Below, piece after piece: positions 10,040 to 23,400 of a stretch of 64,000 bases of DNA. The notes below the pieces were generated by a model. That model ran no database searches. It worked only from the letters and a program-made list of their open reading frames with translations, and had not been told where the DNA came from. The first letter of the stretch is position 1. Each line of letters begins with the position of its first letter. Source of the stretch: Pterobdella sp. o SKG-2022 (lineage: Eukaryota > Annelida > Clitellata > Hirudinida > Piscicolidae). The DNA is taken from NCBI GenBank assembly GCA_964035795.1, contig OZ038320.1:7648671-7712670 (forward strand). The letters are read 5' to 3'. The position numbers and the translations under genes are program-made.

Positions 10040-12481
10040 AATGATCTTGAAAAAAAAATTAAAACACAATCAACTTGTGATTTTTTTAAGCTTGAAAACC
10101 GCTTAACAAAAAGTATAAACTCTTAAATAAAAATACGTTGAAATCATGAAAAATTGTTTGTATAGAATAAAATACGGTTTAATATATTTATTTAGAGAAA
10201 GCATTCCGAAACTGAATACATCAAACAGTCTTTTTTCGTAATCGTTGAAGTACATAAAAATGAACGATAAAAAAATTCAAAATATTTTGAAATAATATTT
10301 CAAAATAAGTTGAATTTCAAAAAAAATGTGATCTTTTAAAAGGTGGAATTCATGCGTAAACATAAGAAATTATTATAATAAATTAAACGATGAATATGAT
10401 TCTTCTTTGAGCCTTTATAAAAATTTAATTCATCTCAAAAAATGAACTACAAATTTCATAAACACTGACTTCTTCAAAATTTAAAAAAGCGAAAAAAACA
10501 TCTAGAAGCTACTTTTCTAAAAAATATATAATTTCTTTAAAAAGGTTTCAAAATTATAAATAGAACTAACAATACTGTAAAAATATTCAATAAAAAATGC
10601 CTAGTCAAATTCTTGAGCACTAACAATGAAAATCAAATCATTGATAAAACTTGATTTCAAGAGTTTATTTAGCATAACTTTTTATCTAAATCTATTATTT
10701 GCAAAAAATTAAAAATTCAATCATTTTTAGAAAAGGAAGTTTTCAACATCATTTTCTCATTTCACGATAAAAATCAAAAAACATTTACATCATGAATTAT
10801 ATATGAAAATGTTTTTGCTTTATTGTTTTGAAAACGTATTCCAAACCAATATAAGGATAAAAAAGATGTTCTACTGTGATTTTAAACAGGTTTTTTTCCA
10901 CTTTCAGAATAACCTTGATGATGTGATGTTGGCTGAAATCTCACCTTAAACAATCAAATTAATATTTCATGAAATTTTATAGATAATGTTTTTTGTTGCC
11001 CGTATAGCTCAGAGATAGAGCGTTAGACTAATTATCAAAAGTTATCGGGTTCGACCCCACGTGGTCCGACTATTAGTACCTGTTCCACCGTGTGTTCTCG
11101 CTACATCAAACTTGTAGCAAACGCTTTGGAGTAGATGGACAAGTGCTTTGATCTACATAGAAAAGCGCTTTATAACTAACCCTTTTACATTAGATATTGT
11201 TGAAGTCTTCTTCATTTTTAATTACATTTATTAAGGAAAGTACTTTAATACTGTATTTTTATGGAAACTTATTAGTTGTATCAAAAAAATAACACCAAAA
11301 TGGTTTTTCAATTTTATTTTGAGTTAATATTTCAAAAACAAAATACATGAGATTTTTAAAAAAACTGAATCTATGAAAAATCAAATAAAAAAAAACTTGG
11401 GTCCATGTCTAAAAAACTTACGCTTTTATTCGCATTATTTATTAAAAACGCTTAAACTATTTTAAAGCCTTTATAAGTTTATTTTTATATGAAAAATTCA
11501 ATTTCGGTACATTTTTTGATTTTTTAAAATTTGAAAATTTTTAGAAACTGTCAAAAGTTTCACGTCAAAAAACAAATTTGGTTCGAATTATCGAGTTTTT
11601 CCTTCACCTTTCAATAATCATTTCAGTCTAATTTATTTTTATCATTGAGTTGTCTTTCATTGAACGCTATAATTAATGTCAATCATTATAATAAAATTTT
11701 AAAAATTGACAAAATATTTTCCAAAATAATTTTGTTTGATTATGTCACCCCATGAATTAAGTTCCATTTTATTGATAAATGAAATATCGTGTGTATTACA
11801 AGGCCAAAAACTAGCAAAAATATATTTTATGCATACAAATTTTTACTAAAACAATCACTTCCAATTTACCACCTTTATTTCTTACATGCAAATATTGCTA
11901 AAGCCCCTAACTTAAGACTTTTTGAGTCAGACTTTCCATTGAATTTCCTTCTAAATAAAATTATTTTGACAAAAAAAGTGAATCTGAAATTCAATGACAG
12001 AAGGAAAACAAAACAATAATTAATGAGTACAAAAAACTTTTTAAAAATGGAAAGTTAATAACAATTACAATGCAGTATACAAAAAATATATAAAAGCAAA
12101 CAATTTCAACATCAAATTAAGTTTGATTCTTCTGGAGAATGGTTTCAATAAAATCAGATGCCAAATTTTACTATAGAATTGAGAAAGAAAAAGTGCTAAT
12201 AAACTAAAAATGTTCGAGTTACAGTTTTTTAATCCAAAGAATGTCCAAAGATGAAAAGAAACCTATTGTGAGAATATATAAGAATAACAAAGTGGTAAAC
12301 AAGGAGATCACCTACAGCACAATCATGCTAGTCGAAAAAATATCCCTTTCCTATAGTCACACGCATGCACCAGATTTTTGTACATTTTGATGAAAAAATA
12401 ATAGGAAAAGCGAAATGAAATGTAAAATTATTTAAACTAAATATTTAATGAATCTAAAAAACTTGAATCCACACATAAAAA
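10040..12481. other. Intergenic AT-rich region with one SINE
   Basis: About 2.4 kb between the divergent side of the FANCG-like gene and the end of HIGD1. Apart from the SINE at 10998-11190 and a doubtful 49-codon frame at 12241, I see only AT-rich sequence with no supportable exon. Confidence 0.5.
10998..11190 (+). repeat. tRNA-derived SINE, copy 2
   Basis: The head begins CCCGTATAGCTCAGAGATAG and has B box GGTTCGACCCC, followed by CACGTGGTCCGAC. The body carries GTAGCAAACGCTTTG and a GAAAAGCGCTTTATAA motif and ends near ACATTAGATATT. It shares head and body with copies 1 and 3, so it is one SINE family. Confidence 0.85.
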
Positions 12482-12937
12482 TCATTCTTTAGGGGGCATA
12501 AAGTTAGATTTAATGAGGTTATATCCTATGCCTAAAGTTATAGCTCCCACAATAACACTTTGGGCCACCACTCGATACTTCATGATGTACATGGATGTAG
12601 GCATGCTTCCACGATTCTTATAATCTTTAATAGCATACCCAATCATCCCAAATGTTCCCATAAGACCTGGAAATATCATTTGAAATTTTTTGATTCAAGT
12701 ATTTCATAATTTTTTAAATAATGAGTGTTCCAGAATTTTTATTTTTGAAGGAATTTAAGCAAAAAATTTGACATTAAGACAAGTCTTTAAAATTATATCT
12801 CTTAGATTTATACTTTAAATCATTTACCCAAAAGCTTAATAAATAGCTAGCCAGAAAAAAAATAACTTACCCAAAGGCACAAGAGGTTCATCTCGACACT
12901 TCTCAAAAAATGATCTTCTTTTTCCATCATTTGCCAT
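12482..12937 (-). CDS. HIGD1: HIG1 domain family protein
   Basis: Two exons, 12937-12871 and 12666-12482, give 83 aa. The HIG1 domain has two membrane segments: GLMGTFGMIGYAI (about 23-35) and VVAQSVIVGAITLGIGYNL (about 58-76), separated by a loop with YKNRGS and MYIMKYRV. The RVVAQ motif is typical of the family. These are inner mitochondrial membrane proteins that modulate cytochrome c oxidase and supercomplexes under low oxygen. The N-terminus (EKCRDEPLVPLG) is closer to HIGD1 than to HIGD2, but I cannot assign 1A, 1B or 1C. Confidence 0.87.
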
Positions 12938-14269
12938 TTTAAACTGAAGAATAAATGAAAAAATTTTTTTAAGGCAATTCAAAAAACAGAGTTTTACACT
13001 GAAAAGTGAATTTTTGAAATTAGAATAAAAAGCTATAAAAGATAATTTGAAAATGATCCAACACTAAAATGGTTAAAATGGAAGAAACTAGTTTCTAGAA
13101 CATGATACTTATGTCTTACATCGTTTCCATTAAACATTTTATAATGATACATTAAAAATTTACATTTTGAAAATCAGTAACTCATAACAACTAAATAAAT
13201 TTCCATTAATTTTATGCGACAACTTCGTTTACTTTTTTCTCATTATAATATCTTTACTAGCAAATGAAAAATTTTTAAATTAAAGGTTTGATACTAATTT
13301 TAAATCGATAATAAAAATACCCAAATGAAATAAGGTCGAAACAACAAGCTTATTCCAAGGTCAAGCTGCTTAAAGGATAAATTCGCCGGATAGGTTTCTA
13401 TGTAGGTTAAATGTTAATTCCATCAAACAAAAAATGAAGCGTGATGAAAATATTGAGGCAATTAACTAAAAACCAAGTTTTGTATCAAAATTTAATATTG
13501 AAGATTACCCTTTTATTTTATATATTCTTTCCAAAAACTATCAATTTTAGAAAAATTCCTTGTATTTATAAATACAATTGCTTATAAAAAATATTAATAA
13601 AACAAAAAAAGTTAAAAATACTTTTATCAAATTATTATTTTATATTCTATGTTACTATAACTATACTCGCCATTTTTATAATGTTTCTGTATTGATTTGA
13701 GTTTTAAGTTTGGCATCATTTTGTCATATATTTGTTAGATATCTGATAAAAAGTAAAATCAATCACTTGCAATAACTGAATGATACAATAGTTTTTGTAA
13801 TAAAAATTCATAAAGATATCTGATAGTTAAAGAAAAAATATTTAAAATATTTTATCATCACATTATCTCACGTTCATTGAGATATTACTCTTCATCAAAT
13901 TCGATATCTTCATAGAAAATTCATCTCATTATGTTTGAACTTTTCTTCACCAAAACCAACTCAAAATTTTCTCTCTCTCATTATTCCTTTTGCCGTTTTT
14001 CATGGATCGGTTTCTGAACCTTTTCATTTATTTTTTTTAACGTATTTTAGTGAGGCTATACTTGGAAAAAACTCTAGCTGATTTGGCTTAATAAATGTAT
14101 TAAACTTTTCTCATGAATCGATGTTAAACATTGTTGAATATTGCTTATAAGTACATTAAGATATCCTTAAAAAGATACATAAATTTTTTGTCTTAAACTT
14201 TTGAGATACTAACCTTTTGTCTTTATTTTATTTTTTCTCGGAGTGAATCTGTTTCTTGAACTCAACCCT
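12938..14269. other. Intergenic AT-rich region
   Basis: About 1.3 kb upstream of HIGD1 up to the LINE remnant. It should contain the HIGD1 promoter. No exon, RNA gene or repeat structure could be supported. Confidence 0.5.
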
Positions 14270-15955
14270 TTAAAATTCATTTATCTTTTTGAGTCATTCT
14301 TTTTCAACATTCTCTCTTCTCCCTTTTCCTTACCAATCATCCACCTTCTTTATTCACGGTCTTTTTTCAAACCTAAAATATTTTGCTACTTTTATCGCAT
14401 TAGACAGATCTTTCACCTCGATGATAGTTCAAAATTCTTATTTGCTTTCTTGCCTTGATTGCTGCTACTTTTTTTGGCTTCTAAAAAAGATAGCTACTAT
14501 AGTTGCTCTATACATTTTGAGTATCTTCAATCTATCTTTGCCACTGAAAGGGTTCAGGTCAATTCAAACATGCTTACGTCACACCGCTTTTGGAGAAATC
14601 AGACATGGATCAAAACACCCTTTCATCATACCGACCAATTTCAAACTTTAGCGTCATTTCAAAACTTCTTGAACGAATTGTTCTTCCAGATATTGTACTC
14701 TTTTAAATAAAAATAATTTACTACCATCTTTTCAATCAGCTTATCATCGCCATAATTCAACAGAAACAGCATTACTAAAGGTTTCTACTGATATTTTGAA
14801 AGCTGCTGACAACAAAAAAATATCTCTTCTTGTCCTTCTCGATATTTCGTCTGTCTTAATACATAATCAACTACTAATCGCAAGATTAAACGAATCATTT
14901 GGCTTGAATGACCTCACTCTTGAATGGTTTAGGAATTACCTCTTCAACAGATCATTTAACGACAAATGCCCCAAAACAGAATCAACACCAAACGTTTACT
15001 CTAATAGAGTACCACAAGGTTCTGTTCTTGGACCGCTTTTGTTCATTATATACACAGCTTACTTGGAAAGGATTGCAGCTTCTTACAATATGAGAGTTCA
15101 TCAATATGCCGACGACATTTAATTATATGGGCATTGCTCATTTGATGCTTCAATGAAGTTGCAAGAAAGAATGTCAAAGTGTATTGATGAAATTGCAGCT
15201 TGGATGAAAGCCAACCAAATGAAACTTATCAGTTCAAAAACTAAAGTAATTTGGTTCTCAACATGTAAAAGCAAATGAAAACTGCCAACTCAACCAGTTC
15301 GTGTGTTAAATGATTATATACTTCCTTTTGATTCAGTTAAAAATCTTGGTGTCTATTTTTACAAAGATCTAAGCATAAAGACTCACATAAACAAATGATT
15401 GGAAATGTGATTTGCATCCTTGAGGAAGATAAGAAGCATTAAAAACTACTTGAATCAAGAGTCACTCAAAACACTTGTACCAGCCTTGATATTGAGTTGC
15501 ATTAATTATGGAAACATTGTACTAATGGGATCACTCAAGCTACAAACCCAGAAAATCCAGTCCATAATTAACACGACAGCCAGATTAATATCAGGAACTA
15601 GAAAGTTTGATCACATAACTCCTGTCTTAAGTTTTACACTGGCTCAAAATTGAAGAAAGAATTCAATACAAGATGATATTACAAGTGCATAAATGTCTCA
15701 GAATGGAAAGTTCTTTCATCGAAATTATCAACTGTGTCTTTATTGCCTGAAAGAAAAGACTAAGATCATCGAACACAATAGACATAGCAAGAGTGATGGC
15801 TAACACCATTTTGGGTAACAGAAGATGCAAAGTTGCTGCACCAATTCTTTGGAACAATTTACCAAATCACCTCAAATCCATAACCTTCACATTAGCTTTT
15901 CCCAAACGCTTAAAAACTTACCTCATGATTAAGTCTCACAATCTTGAAACATAAT
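14270..15955 (+). mobile_element. Broken CR1/L2-like non-LTR retrotransposon (LINE A)
   Basis: Pieces of one reverse transcriptase frame appear in order across three frames with stops and frameshifts. They start with an N-terminal segment (SYRPISNF near 14635), pass SAYHRHNSTETALL and RVPQGSVLGPLLF (about 15007-15045), and reach the catalytic YADD (15105-15116). The next codons run into a stop at 15119. The RT thumb continues to RLISGTRKFDHITPVL near 15630 and past it. The order and wording of these motifs are those of CR1/L2-clade elements. No endonuclease domain is visible, so the copy is 5'-truncated. It is an old, dead insertion between HIGD1 and LLPH. Confidence 0.85.
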
Positions 15956-16643
15956 TTTAGAATTTTTTTATTCAAAAAATAAACTTAGTTGGAAGAAAGA
16001 AGGGGTAATTGAAGCGTGAGGGGCTGGAAAGAATGAAAATGTACCTTATTAGAACTGACTCTATACATAAATATATATTAAAAAGTGGTCTTGAAGACTT
16101 CCTCAGTTTCATGCCCCCATAATAATCTTCATTATTTGTTTGTATAATCTTATCAAATTTTTTATATCTTCTTACTAAAACTTTGAACTTTCTTTGGCCT
16201 CTCACACTTCCGAATATTTCAGCCATTTACTGTCTCTCTTTTTATGTATAGCCTCTTTTATTTTTCTTTTTCCAATCCCTTTTTTTTATAAGTATGCTGA
16301 CTTACAATTCACCGCTCGCTCTCAACATTTTATTACTATTGAAAATCACAGATCAAATTATACAATTTTTGTTGACTATTAAAGTAGAACCTTGATTTGA
16401 TTTTGAAGCCTAAAAACAACCAGTTTTCGAATTTTGTTGAATTTCTTAGAGCTTTTGATGTCGTACACCATCAGACGGTGCGTAATAATAATCTATTATA
16501 TATTATTACTTTGAAACTACATAAATTATATATTACTTTAAAATTAAGAATGGCTCGAGAACGCTATTATTCTGATAATTACATAAAAATTGAAAGAATT
16601 TCATTATAGATAAGAATTAAATTAAAAAAAAAACAACAAAAGT
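15956..16643. other. Intergenic stretch after LINE A
   Basis: AT-rich sequence between the LINE remnant and the LLPH stop. Short open frames on both strands have no recognisable content. Nothing else is supportable. Confidence 0.45.
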
Positions 16644-17109
16644 TTATTTCTTTGGTTTATTTTTTTTAAGTCTTTTCACTTTTATTTTTGTTTTTAAAAT
16701 AGCTCTTCTGTTCATCCATTTGGGATACTGTCCATTTTCATCTGTCATTGTTTTGGAGTTGTATTTTTTTGTTTCTTTGTCTGTTTCCATTAATTCAACT
16801 GAAAAGTACACGTTAGGTTTTAGAGAAAATCAAATTGCAAGATTAAAGATTAAAAAAAATTAATATTAATATATCAAAAAACGAACCAGGTTTAGACACA
16901 TCTGCTCTTGATTTTTGTGCTGAAATTAATCGTTTATATAAATATATCTTAAAGTTAAAATATAAATTGAAACCTTCCATGATTTCTGCTTCTTCTTTTT
17001 CAATCTTTTGAAACTTTTCAACCATTTTTTTAGTTAATTTAACATCTGCTTCTTCTCTTTGAACTTTTCTCATTTTCCTTTTCCACTTACTACGTAAACT
17101 CTTAGCCAT
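16644..17109 (-). CDS. LLPH: LLP homologue, small basic nucleolar protein
   Basis: Three exons, 17109-16974, 16919-16887 (33 nt) and 16798-16644, give 107 aa. The start MAKSLRSKWKRKMR is the family signature. The C-terminal half keeps METDKETKKYNSKTMTDENG and QYPKWMNRR and ends in a lysine-rich tail. LLPH is a nucleolar/nuclear protein linked to pre-60S ribosome assembly and, in animals, to neuronal growth. The human protein is 129 aa. Its start lies 370 bp from the BRPF start on the opposite strand, so both genes probably share a promoter. Confidence 0.92.
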
Positions 17110-17479
17110 TTCGATTAAAGAGATTTGGCAAACTCGAGACAGAGAAACGTAAAAAACGATAATAAGGGATACAAAATAAAATAAAATTTATTTTTCTATA
17201 ATTAAAATTTTATTTAACATTTGTTTTGATTAAAAAATATATATTAAAAAAAACAAAAAAAAGAAAGTTTAATATTTTTTGCGATAAGCATAGTGCTTCC
17301 GTTGGTGCATTTGTTTTATTTTGAAAATAGCCGTTTTAATGCTAAAATGCAATAAAAATTAATGAAAAAATTTTATTTCAAGATTATTTAATGTATTGAA
17401 TTTTTTAGATAATGAAAAAACTTAAATTCACTTGAATCATCAAGATTTGCTAAGCTTGATTGTTGTTTTGGTAGTCTAA
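17110..17479. promoter_or_regulatory. Putative bidirectional promoter, LLPH / BRPF
   Basis: The 370 bp between two divergent start codons must contain both 5' UTRs and core promoters. It is AT-rich with no clear TATA box position. The call is an inference from geometry only. Confidence 0.45.
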
Positions 17480-20400
17480 ATGGCTGTGATTCGATCTCGC
17501 TACAAATGCAAAAAGGATAGACGAAAGAAAAGTAAAGTTAAAAGATGGAGCAAACCTAGGTCGATGCAAAAGTTGGTTGAACCAGAATTTACAGTTTTAC
17601 CAACTCGACAGACTTTAACTTATGCTGAGGCTCAGAAATTTGTTGACGTTTTACATAATGGGCAAGTGAACAGACTCAATATTTCTGATAACATAGAAAT
17701 TCTTGATTCTGAAGCAGTAATAGAAAATATTGAAGGAGAACTTTCCACAAACAACAACCAATTTGTAAATATTTTAATATTATCATTTAAAAATGGTTGT
17801 TTTTTTTTATAAAATTATCAAAGTATTGCTAAATTTTGCAGCAAGATGATTCAAACCCAAGCAAGTATCTGTTTTCTTCAAAGTGTTCACTTATAAATGA
17901 AGACATATCTGAACAAAATGCAAGAGCATTCAAACTTCCAAAATATTATGTTCGTACAGCAGCAGAGGAAGAGGAAAATGATGAAGAACAATATGATGCA
18001 GATGAAGAGGTATTTATGGATACTTTTTTTAATTAAAAGCTATATTTCTAATTTATTTTTGTTATAATTCAGGATTTAGCATGGTTGCAGCTGTTGAATG
18101 CAAACAGAAAAGAAAAGAAGTTGCTTTCTCTTTCAATGGATACTTTTGAATATGTGATGGATTTATTTGAAAAAGAAGCATACAACATCATGGCTATAAC
18201 AAGTGAAGTTTTAGGCTTATGTGATGAACAAAATTCATTACTATCATCAAACCAAAATAAGCTCTCTTCTGACATCAAAGCATTGATGACATCCAACCAC
18301 CCTGAAATATGTTGTATATGCAGAGAATCAAAGACAGGCTTAATGAATGGCCTTTTGAAATGTGATAACTGTGGTTTGCTTGTTCACCAAGATTGTTACG
18401 GAGTACCTTTCCAAACTGAAGGTCTTTATATTTCTTATTATATTATTCAATGAATACAGCTCAGGACAATTAAGTGAACTGTGCCATTAAACTATTAGTT
18501 CATTTATCATGTTTAATTTAGATTTTTGTAAATTGAAATAAATTAATGAGTAATATTACAAAAAACTAGTTGGTTTATTAAGTTATCTCAATAAACTAAC
18601 TAGTGTTTTGAAATATTACTCATTTCATTGTGGCTTTTGAAAAAATCGTTATATGTATATATATATTTATATATTTATTCATATATTTATATATAAAATA
18701 CTCTGTGTTTTTTAACAATAGGCCGCTTTTATTTGACCTGTGTTGAATGCATTTTTTTCCTGTTGTCGAAGCATGAACTGTTACAGTTTCCACTTTGAAC
18801 TGCTCTTAACAAAATAACTAAGCCATAGTTCACTTGATATGCAGTGCTAGAACAAATAATGATGCTTATTTTGATTTGCTTCCTTTTAAGTTTGGCATTC
18901 AAGGTTTGAGGTTATTTTTATACCAGCTAAATGAGATAGTTTGAACATATGGATTATATTGGAGGTTTAAGCTCTAAAGTGAAAAGATAGAATTAAGTTC
19001 CAAAAAACTTGGTAGGTCATAAAAGACTTGAAAATAATTATATAGAATGACAAAAGAAATTTAGGTTGTGTAGGAATAGCTGATTTTGAATCCAATAATT
19101 TTCAAGTTAGCTAATAGTATGGATAAGCAATTGTATGAAATATTAGTTTTAAATTATATTGGTTACTTCATTTAATCATGATATTAATTTCTTTTGTTGG
19201 TTGGAAATGCAGACTTAACTTATGGGTTTCTATCTCAGTTACAGAGACACAAAATCATCTTTATATTTTCAGTTTTACGTGGCTAGATGTACATTTTAAT
19301 CAAATATGAATGAAGATATATGATGAAAGATTTGAAATAGAAATTTTATATGATTAGATGATTTATCTGAGGCAAGAGGGCAAGACTCATAAGTGCATTA
19401 TGTTTAGTATGAGTGATGGGTTCATATGAATTCATATTCTCAAAGCATTTTATGAAAAATGATGAAATGAAAATAATATATAAGTTTCAAAGTAAAAATT
19501 TACCTACAATAACATCAGACAAGTTCAAGAAAAGAAATTTATTTTTTTATATGTTTTACATGATTGATTAGCTTTCAAACCAATATTAGAGGTTTGCATT
19601 CAATTTTAATTTATACTTTAACATATATCATTTATTTACTTTGTATTAATAGTGCCTCACTTTCTGCTTAAGAAAACAAGCTCTTAACTGGATGTTGATC
19701 AATTTGTTTTGTAATTAATAAGACTGAGATGTATTTTAAAATATTAAAGTAAAATATGCTAATATAAAAACAGGCATATGGTTGTGCAAGAAGTGTCTAA
19801 AATCTCCAAACTCTCCAGTGAAGTGCTGTTTGTGTCCATGCTCGGGTAGGGGGTCTTTTGGCAGGGTTGGGGGTGGAGCTATGAAGCAGACCGATGATGG
19901 AAAATGGGTGCATATCCTCTGTGCGCTCTTCATTCCTGAGGTTTCAGTATTATGTTGTTTTATATAGTATATTATGTATTTTCAATTTTGATTGATATTT
20001 GTAAAGATAGTTTTGTTAATACGATGGCTTATTTCCAGGTAACATTTGGTAGCAATGTATACTTGGAGCCAGTGGAACGCATATCAAAGGTGCCCCAATG
20101 GAGACGACAATTAAGGTGTTCGGGATGTAGCAGGGTGGGTAGAGGAGCGTGTTTAGGTTGCCAGGCACCTGGGTGTGTCAAAGCCTTTCATGCTCTTTGT
20201 GCCATCCAGAAAAAGTGCTACCTTAAAATCATTAGCACTTCTCTGCCCAGCACAACCATTAATGGCTTCAAGACCAAGAAGAGTGAACTGTATGCCAATG
20301 ACTCTGAGAATATCAAGTGTTTCACATCTAAAAGAACAGGGGATCGCAGAACTAGAATATTCTACTGCTACAGACATCTTCATTTAGCGAAGAACCAATC

Positions 20401-23400
20401 AAAATTGTCCTACAACTCTCAATTGTCACCTGATAAAAAAGACAAAATAAAACTTCCGTTATCTTCTAATAATAGTAATAGTGAAAAGATTAAAATACCA
20501 TTAGATAATGGTAAAAAATTGCAGAGGAATGCCTCATTTGAGTTATCCTATGATGGAGCTTATGCTAAATTCAAGAGGTACAAACGCCGCAAGAAACCCC
20601 TCTCTAATGAACATCATGACCATCTCAATCTACCCCTCTCGGTCCCTTCTCTCCCTCATGCCTGGTCTGTTATATTGTTTAGTGTAATTTTGGGATTTAA
20701 TTTTGACAGTGTACTGCTTAGAAATCATATGGAATAGAAGAAATGTTTTAATTGAACTATCAATAAAAGCTACATTTAGATCATCCACATACAGTTTGAG
20801 CAGGATATCTTCAACACTATCTGATCGAGACAATGAGAGGTTAGTAGAGCAGCTGCACACTTATTGGAAGTTAAAGAGGTCGAGTAGACAAGGCATCCCT
20901 CTTGTACAGAAGTTCTATCAAATGCTTCTCACCAAGAGGCGTCTATCCAAGGTATGTGTGGTTTTAGACATTTTTATTATCATTAGGACTCTTAATATAA
21001 GTATTGCTTTTGGGAGACATAGTATGGTAGCTGCAAGTTTTGAGCTTATTTTATTTTGGATTGTAAAGCATCTAAAACAATGGTTTAAGAAATATGATAT
21101 AATAATTAAATGCTTATTGAAAACCTCACCTCAAAAGTCAATGGTTGTGACAACATCACACGCATCATCAAATCTGATGGATAGGGTGAGGTATGATTGG
21201 TTGAAGAAATGGAGGCGATCATATGAAAAAGTGAGATTGTTGCTCGAGTTGGTGAGAAAGAGGGAAAAGATGAAACTCGAAATGGTGAGATTATTGATTA
21301 TTGAGATTTGTTGTTTATTTACTCTTCTCATTTTTCAACCATCCTTTTTATTATTTTGAAAATAATATAAAATACAAAATTTATTATTATTTTTAATATT
21401 TTAAAAATAATATTTTGAAAAACATACAAATTCACATGAAATCATTGCCCCACAGTTGAAGTTGAAGGAGGCATCATACCAAATGCTGATTAACCCTCGC
21501 AACCTGCTGCTGCAACAGCTGATCAAGCAATTGAAGAGCAAAGACATGCAAGGATGGTTCCACTACCCTGTCACTGAGGTTGAGGTGAGTTAGAATGCCC
21601 ATCACTCTCATCGAAATGATTGAATGATGTTTTATATATTGAGTGTTGTCATTGTAACAGGCCCCAGGCTACCACTCCATTATAAAGAATCCCATGTGTT
21701 ATGAGGACATGATCACCAAGATCAACAACCATCAATACATATCATTCCAACAGGTTTCAGTGATTTTTTTAGAGGATACAACTTTTTTTATTATCTTGGT
21801 AGCTTTTCTTTGTAGATATATAAATTCAAATTGGCTTATACTTTACAATATTACTATATTCATCAAGTTGCGAGATGACTTTGAGTTGATCATAAGCAAC
21901 TGCCTCCAATACAATCAACAAGGCTCGGTATTACATGACCTTGCTCTGAAACATCAAAAGCAGGTATCAACTTTTTCACAGCTAGGTTTTTCATTTTCAT
22001 ATTTATATGTTTGGTATATTTCTTTATTTACAAACATTGTTTTTTTTTTCGTTTCACTAGCATGAAAATAAATGTGAAATAGTTTGTTTTAACTGACAAT
22101 TGAACTTCAATGAATGTTTATGTTACAGATTTTAATAAGGGATTATATAGATATACTTGAATAACTATTCAGTGTTCCAGCATTTTGGATACAGCTGAAA
22201 AAGTGTTCGTCAAAGGCAACTTCTGTATTGACACTGGTCTACATAATAAAGTGACTAATGCTGACGACGTGATCCATAAAGCTCAAGAAACGTGCGAGGG
22301 TTCTGTAAATGCAGATGCTATTAAAACTGATAAATTAAATAAAAATAATAACAAAGCAAGCAAAGAGCTCCCAAATTTCTATTCAGTCCATGACATGAAT
22401 CTTTACATACACAACTTCATCAATCCTAATGAACCTTATAAAGAAACAATAAGATCCCACACCAACTTGAGTGATTTGAGTAACGTCAACAACATGGCAG
22501 AAAATATAAGAGAAAACAGAAATATATTCAATAATAAAATTTACGAAACTAATAAAAACAGCAAACTCCACAAAGCAAACAAGAAGGAATCAGTTAAGAT
22601 CAGAAAGTATGGCAATCTAGATGCTCCTTGTCCACCTGCCAAGCACATCAACAACAGTCCATTCCAGCCGACTTATGAGTGTCACAAATCAATTTTTAAA
22701 TCACGCAAAAGCTTGATTTTCACCCATAAAACTACCAATACCGCTGCTAGCAACCATACGGATTTTCATAATGTTTCTAAAAAAGGTACAACAGAGGTGA
22801 GTACACTGAAGGAGATAGATGATGATACAGTGATTATCAACAACATATCTTGCAAGAGTTATAACACCACCATATATTCATCATCTTCAAACAGTCCCAC
22901 ATATGATTCTGCTGAAGACACCATCATCAACTCAAGCGACACACCTATTAATAATACTGTTGATAGTGCCAGAAAATTTAATGACACCAGCAACAACAAA
23001 TCTTCCAAGTCCATCAGTTGCGATGAAGACACTCAAAATGACGATAATGATTATGACACACAAAACGATACAGAGGTACTAAGTGATAATGAGTTGAATA
23101 AAACATTTGATAAGGATAAAACCATACTTATAAATGATCAAATCAATAGAACTATCGAGGTTGATGTTTTACAATATGGCGAGGTAAATAAAATAGATGA
23201 CTCGACGACCAAGTCAGGGGACAGTCGTAATGGCGTTGTTTTCTATGATGCTGCTAGTGAGTTTGCCAGGCCCCTCACTGATGAGGCATCCAAAGCCGAT
23301 GGGGTTCTTGGAAATACTTATAATATCAACCATAGGAAAAAACATACCAGAAAGAAGAATAAGAAAAAAGACAGAAAACGAAATGTGATAACTCCCAATG

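Noticed and set aside
10998..11070. tRNA gene call for the tRNA-like sequences (also at 2021-2092, 56577-56637, 57811-57885)
   Set aside because: A and B boxes are present, but the acceptor and anticodon arms do not pair well and each is followed by a SINE body, so they are SINE heads.
12241..12390. 49-codon frame beginning MSKDEKKPIVRIYKNNK
   Set aside because: It starts with ATG and looks partly protein-like, but no family, signal or conserved motif is visible and the length is within chance.
14289..14710. Overlapping plus-strand ORFs of 83-120 codons
   Set aside because: They are frames of the broken LINE A, not host genes.
22130..22162. Alternative BRPF exon [11 protein letters not shown]
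   Set aside because: It ends in a stop and does not continue the frame; the acceptor at 22171-22172 gives phase 0 into the long exon.
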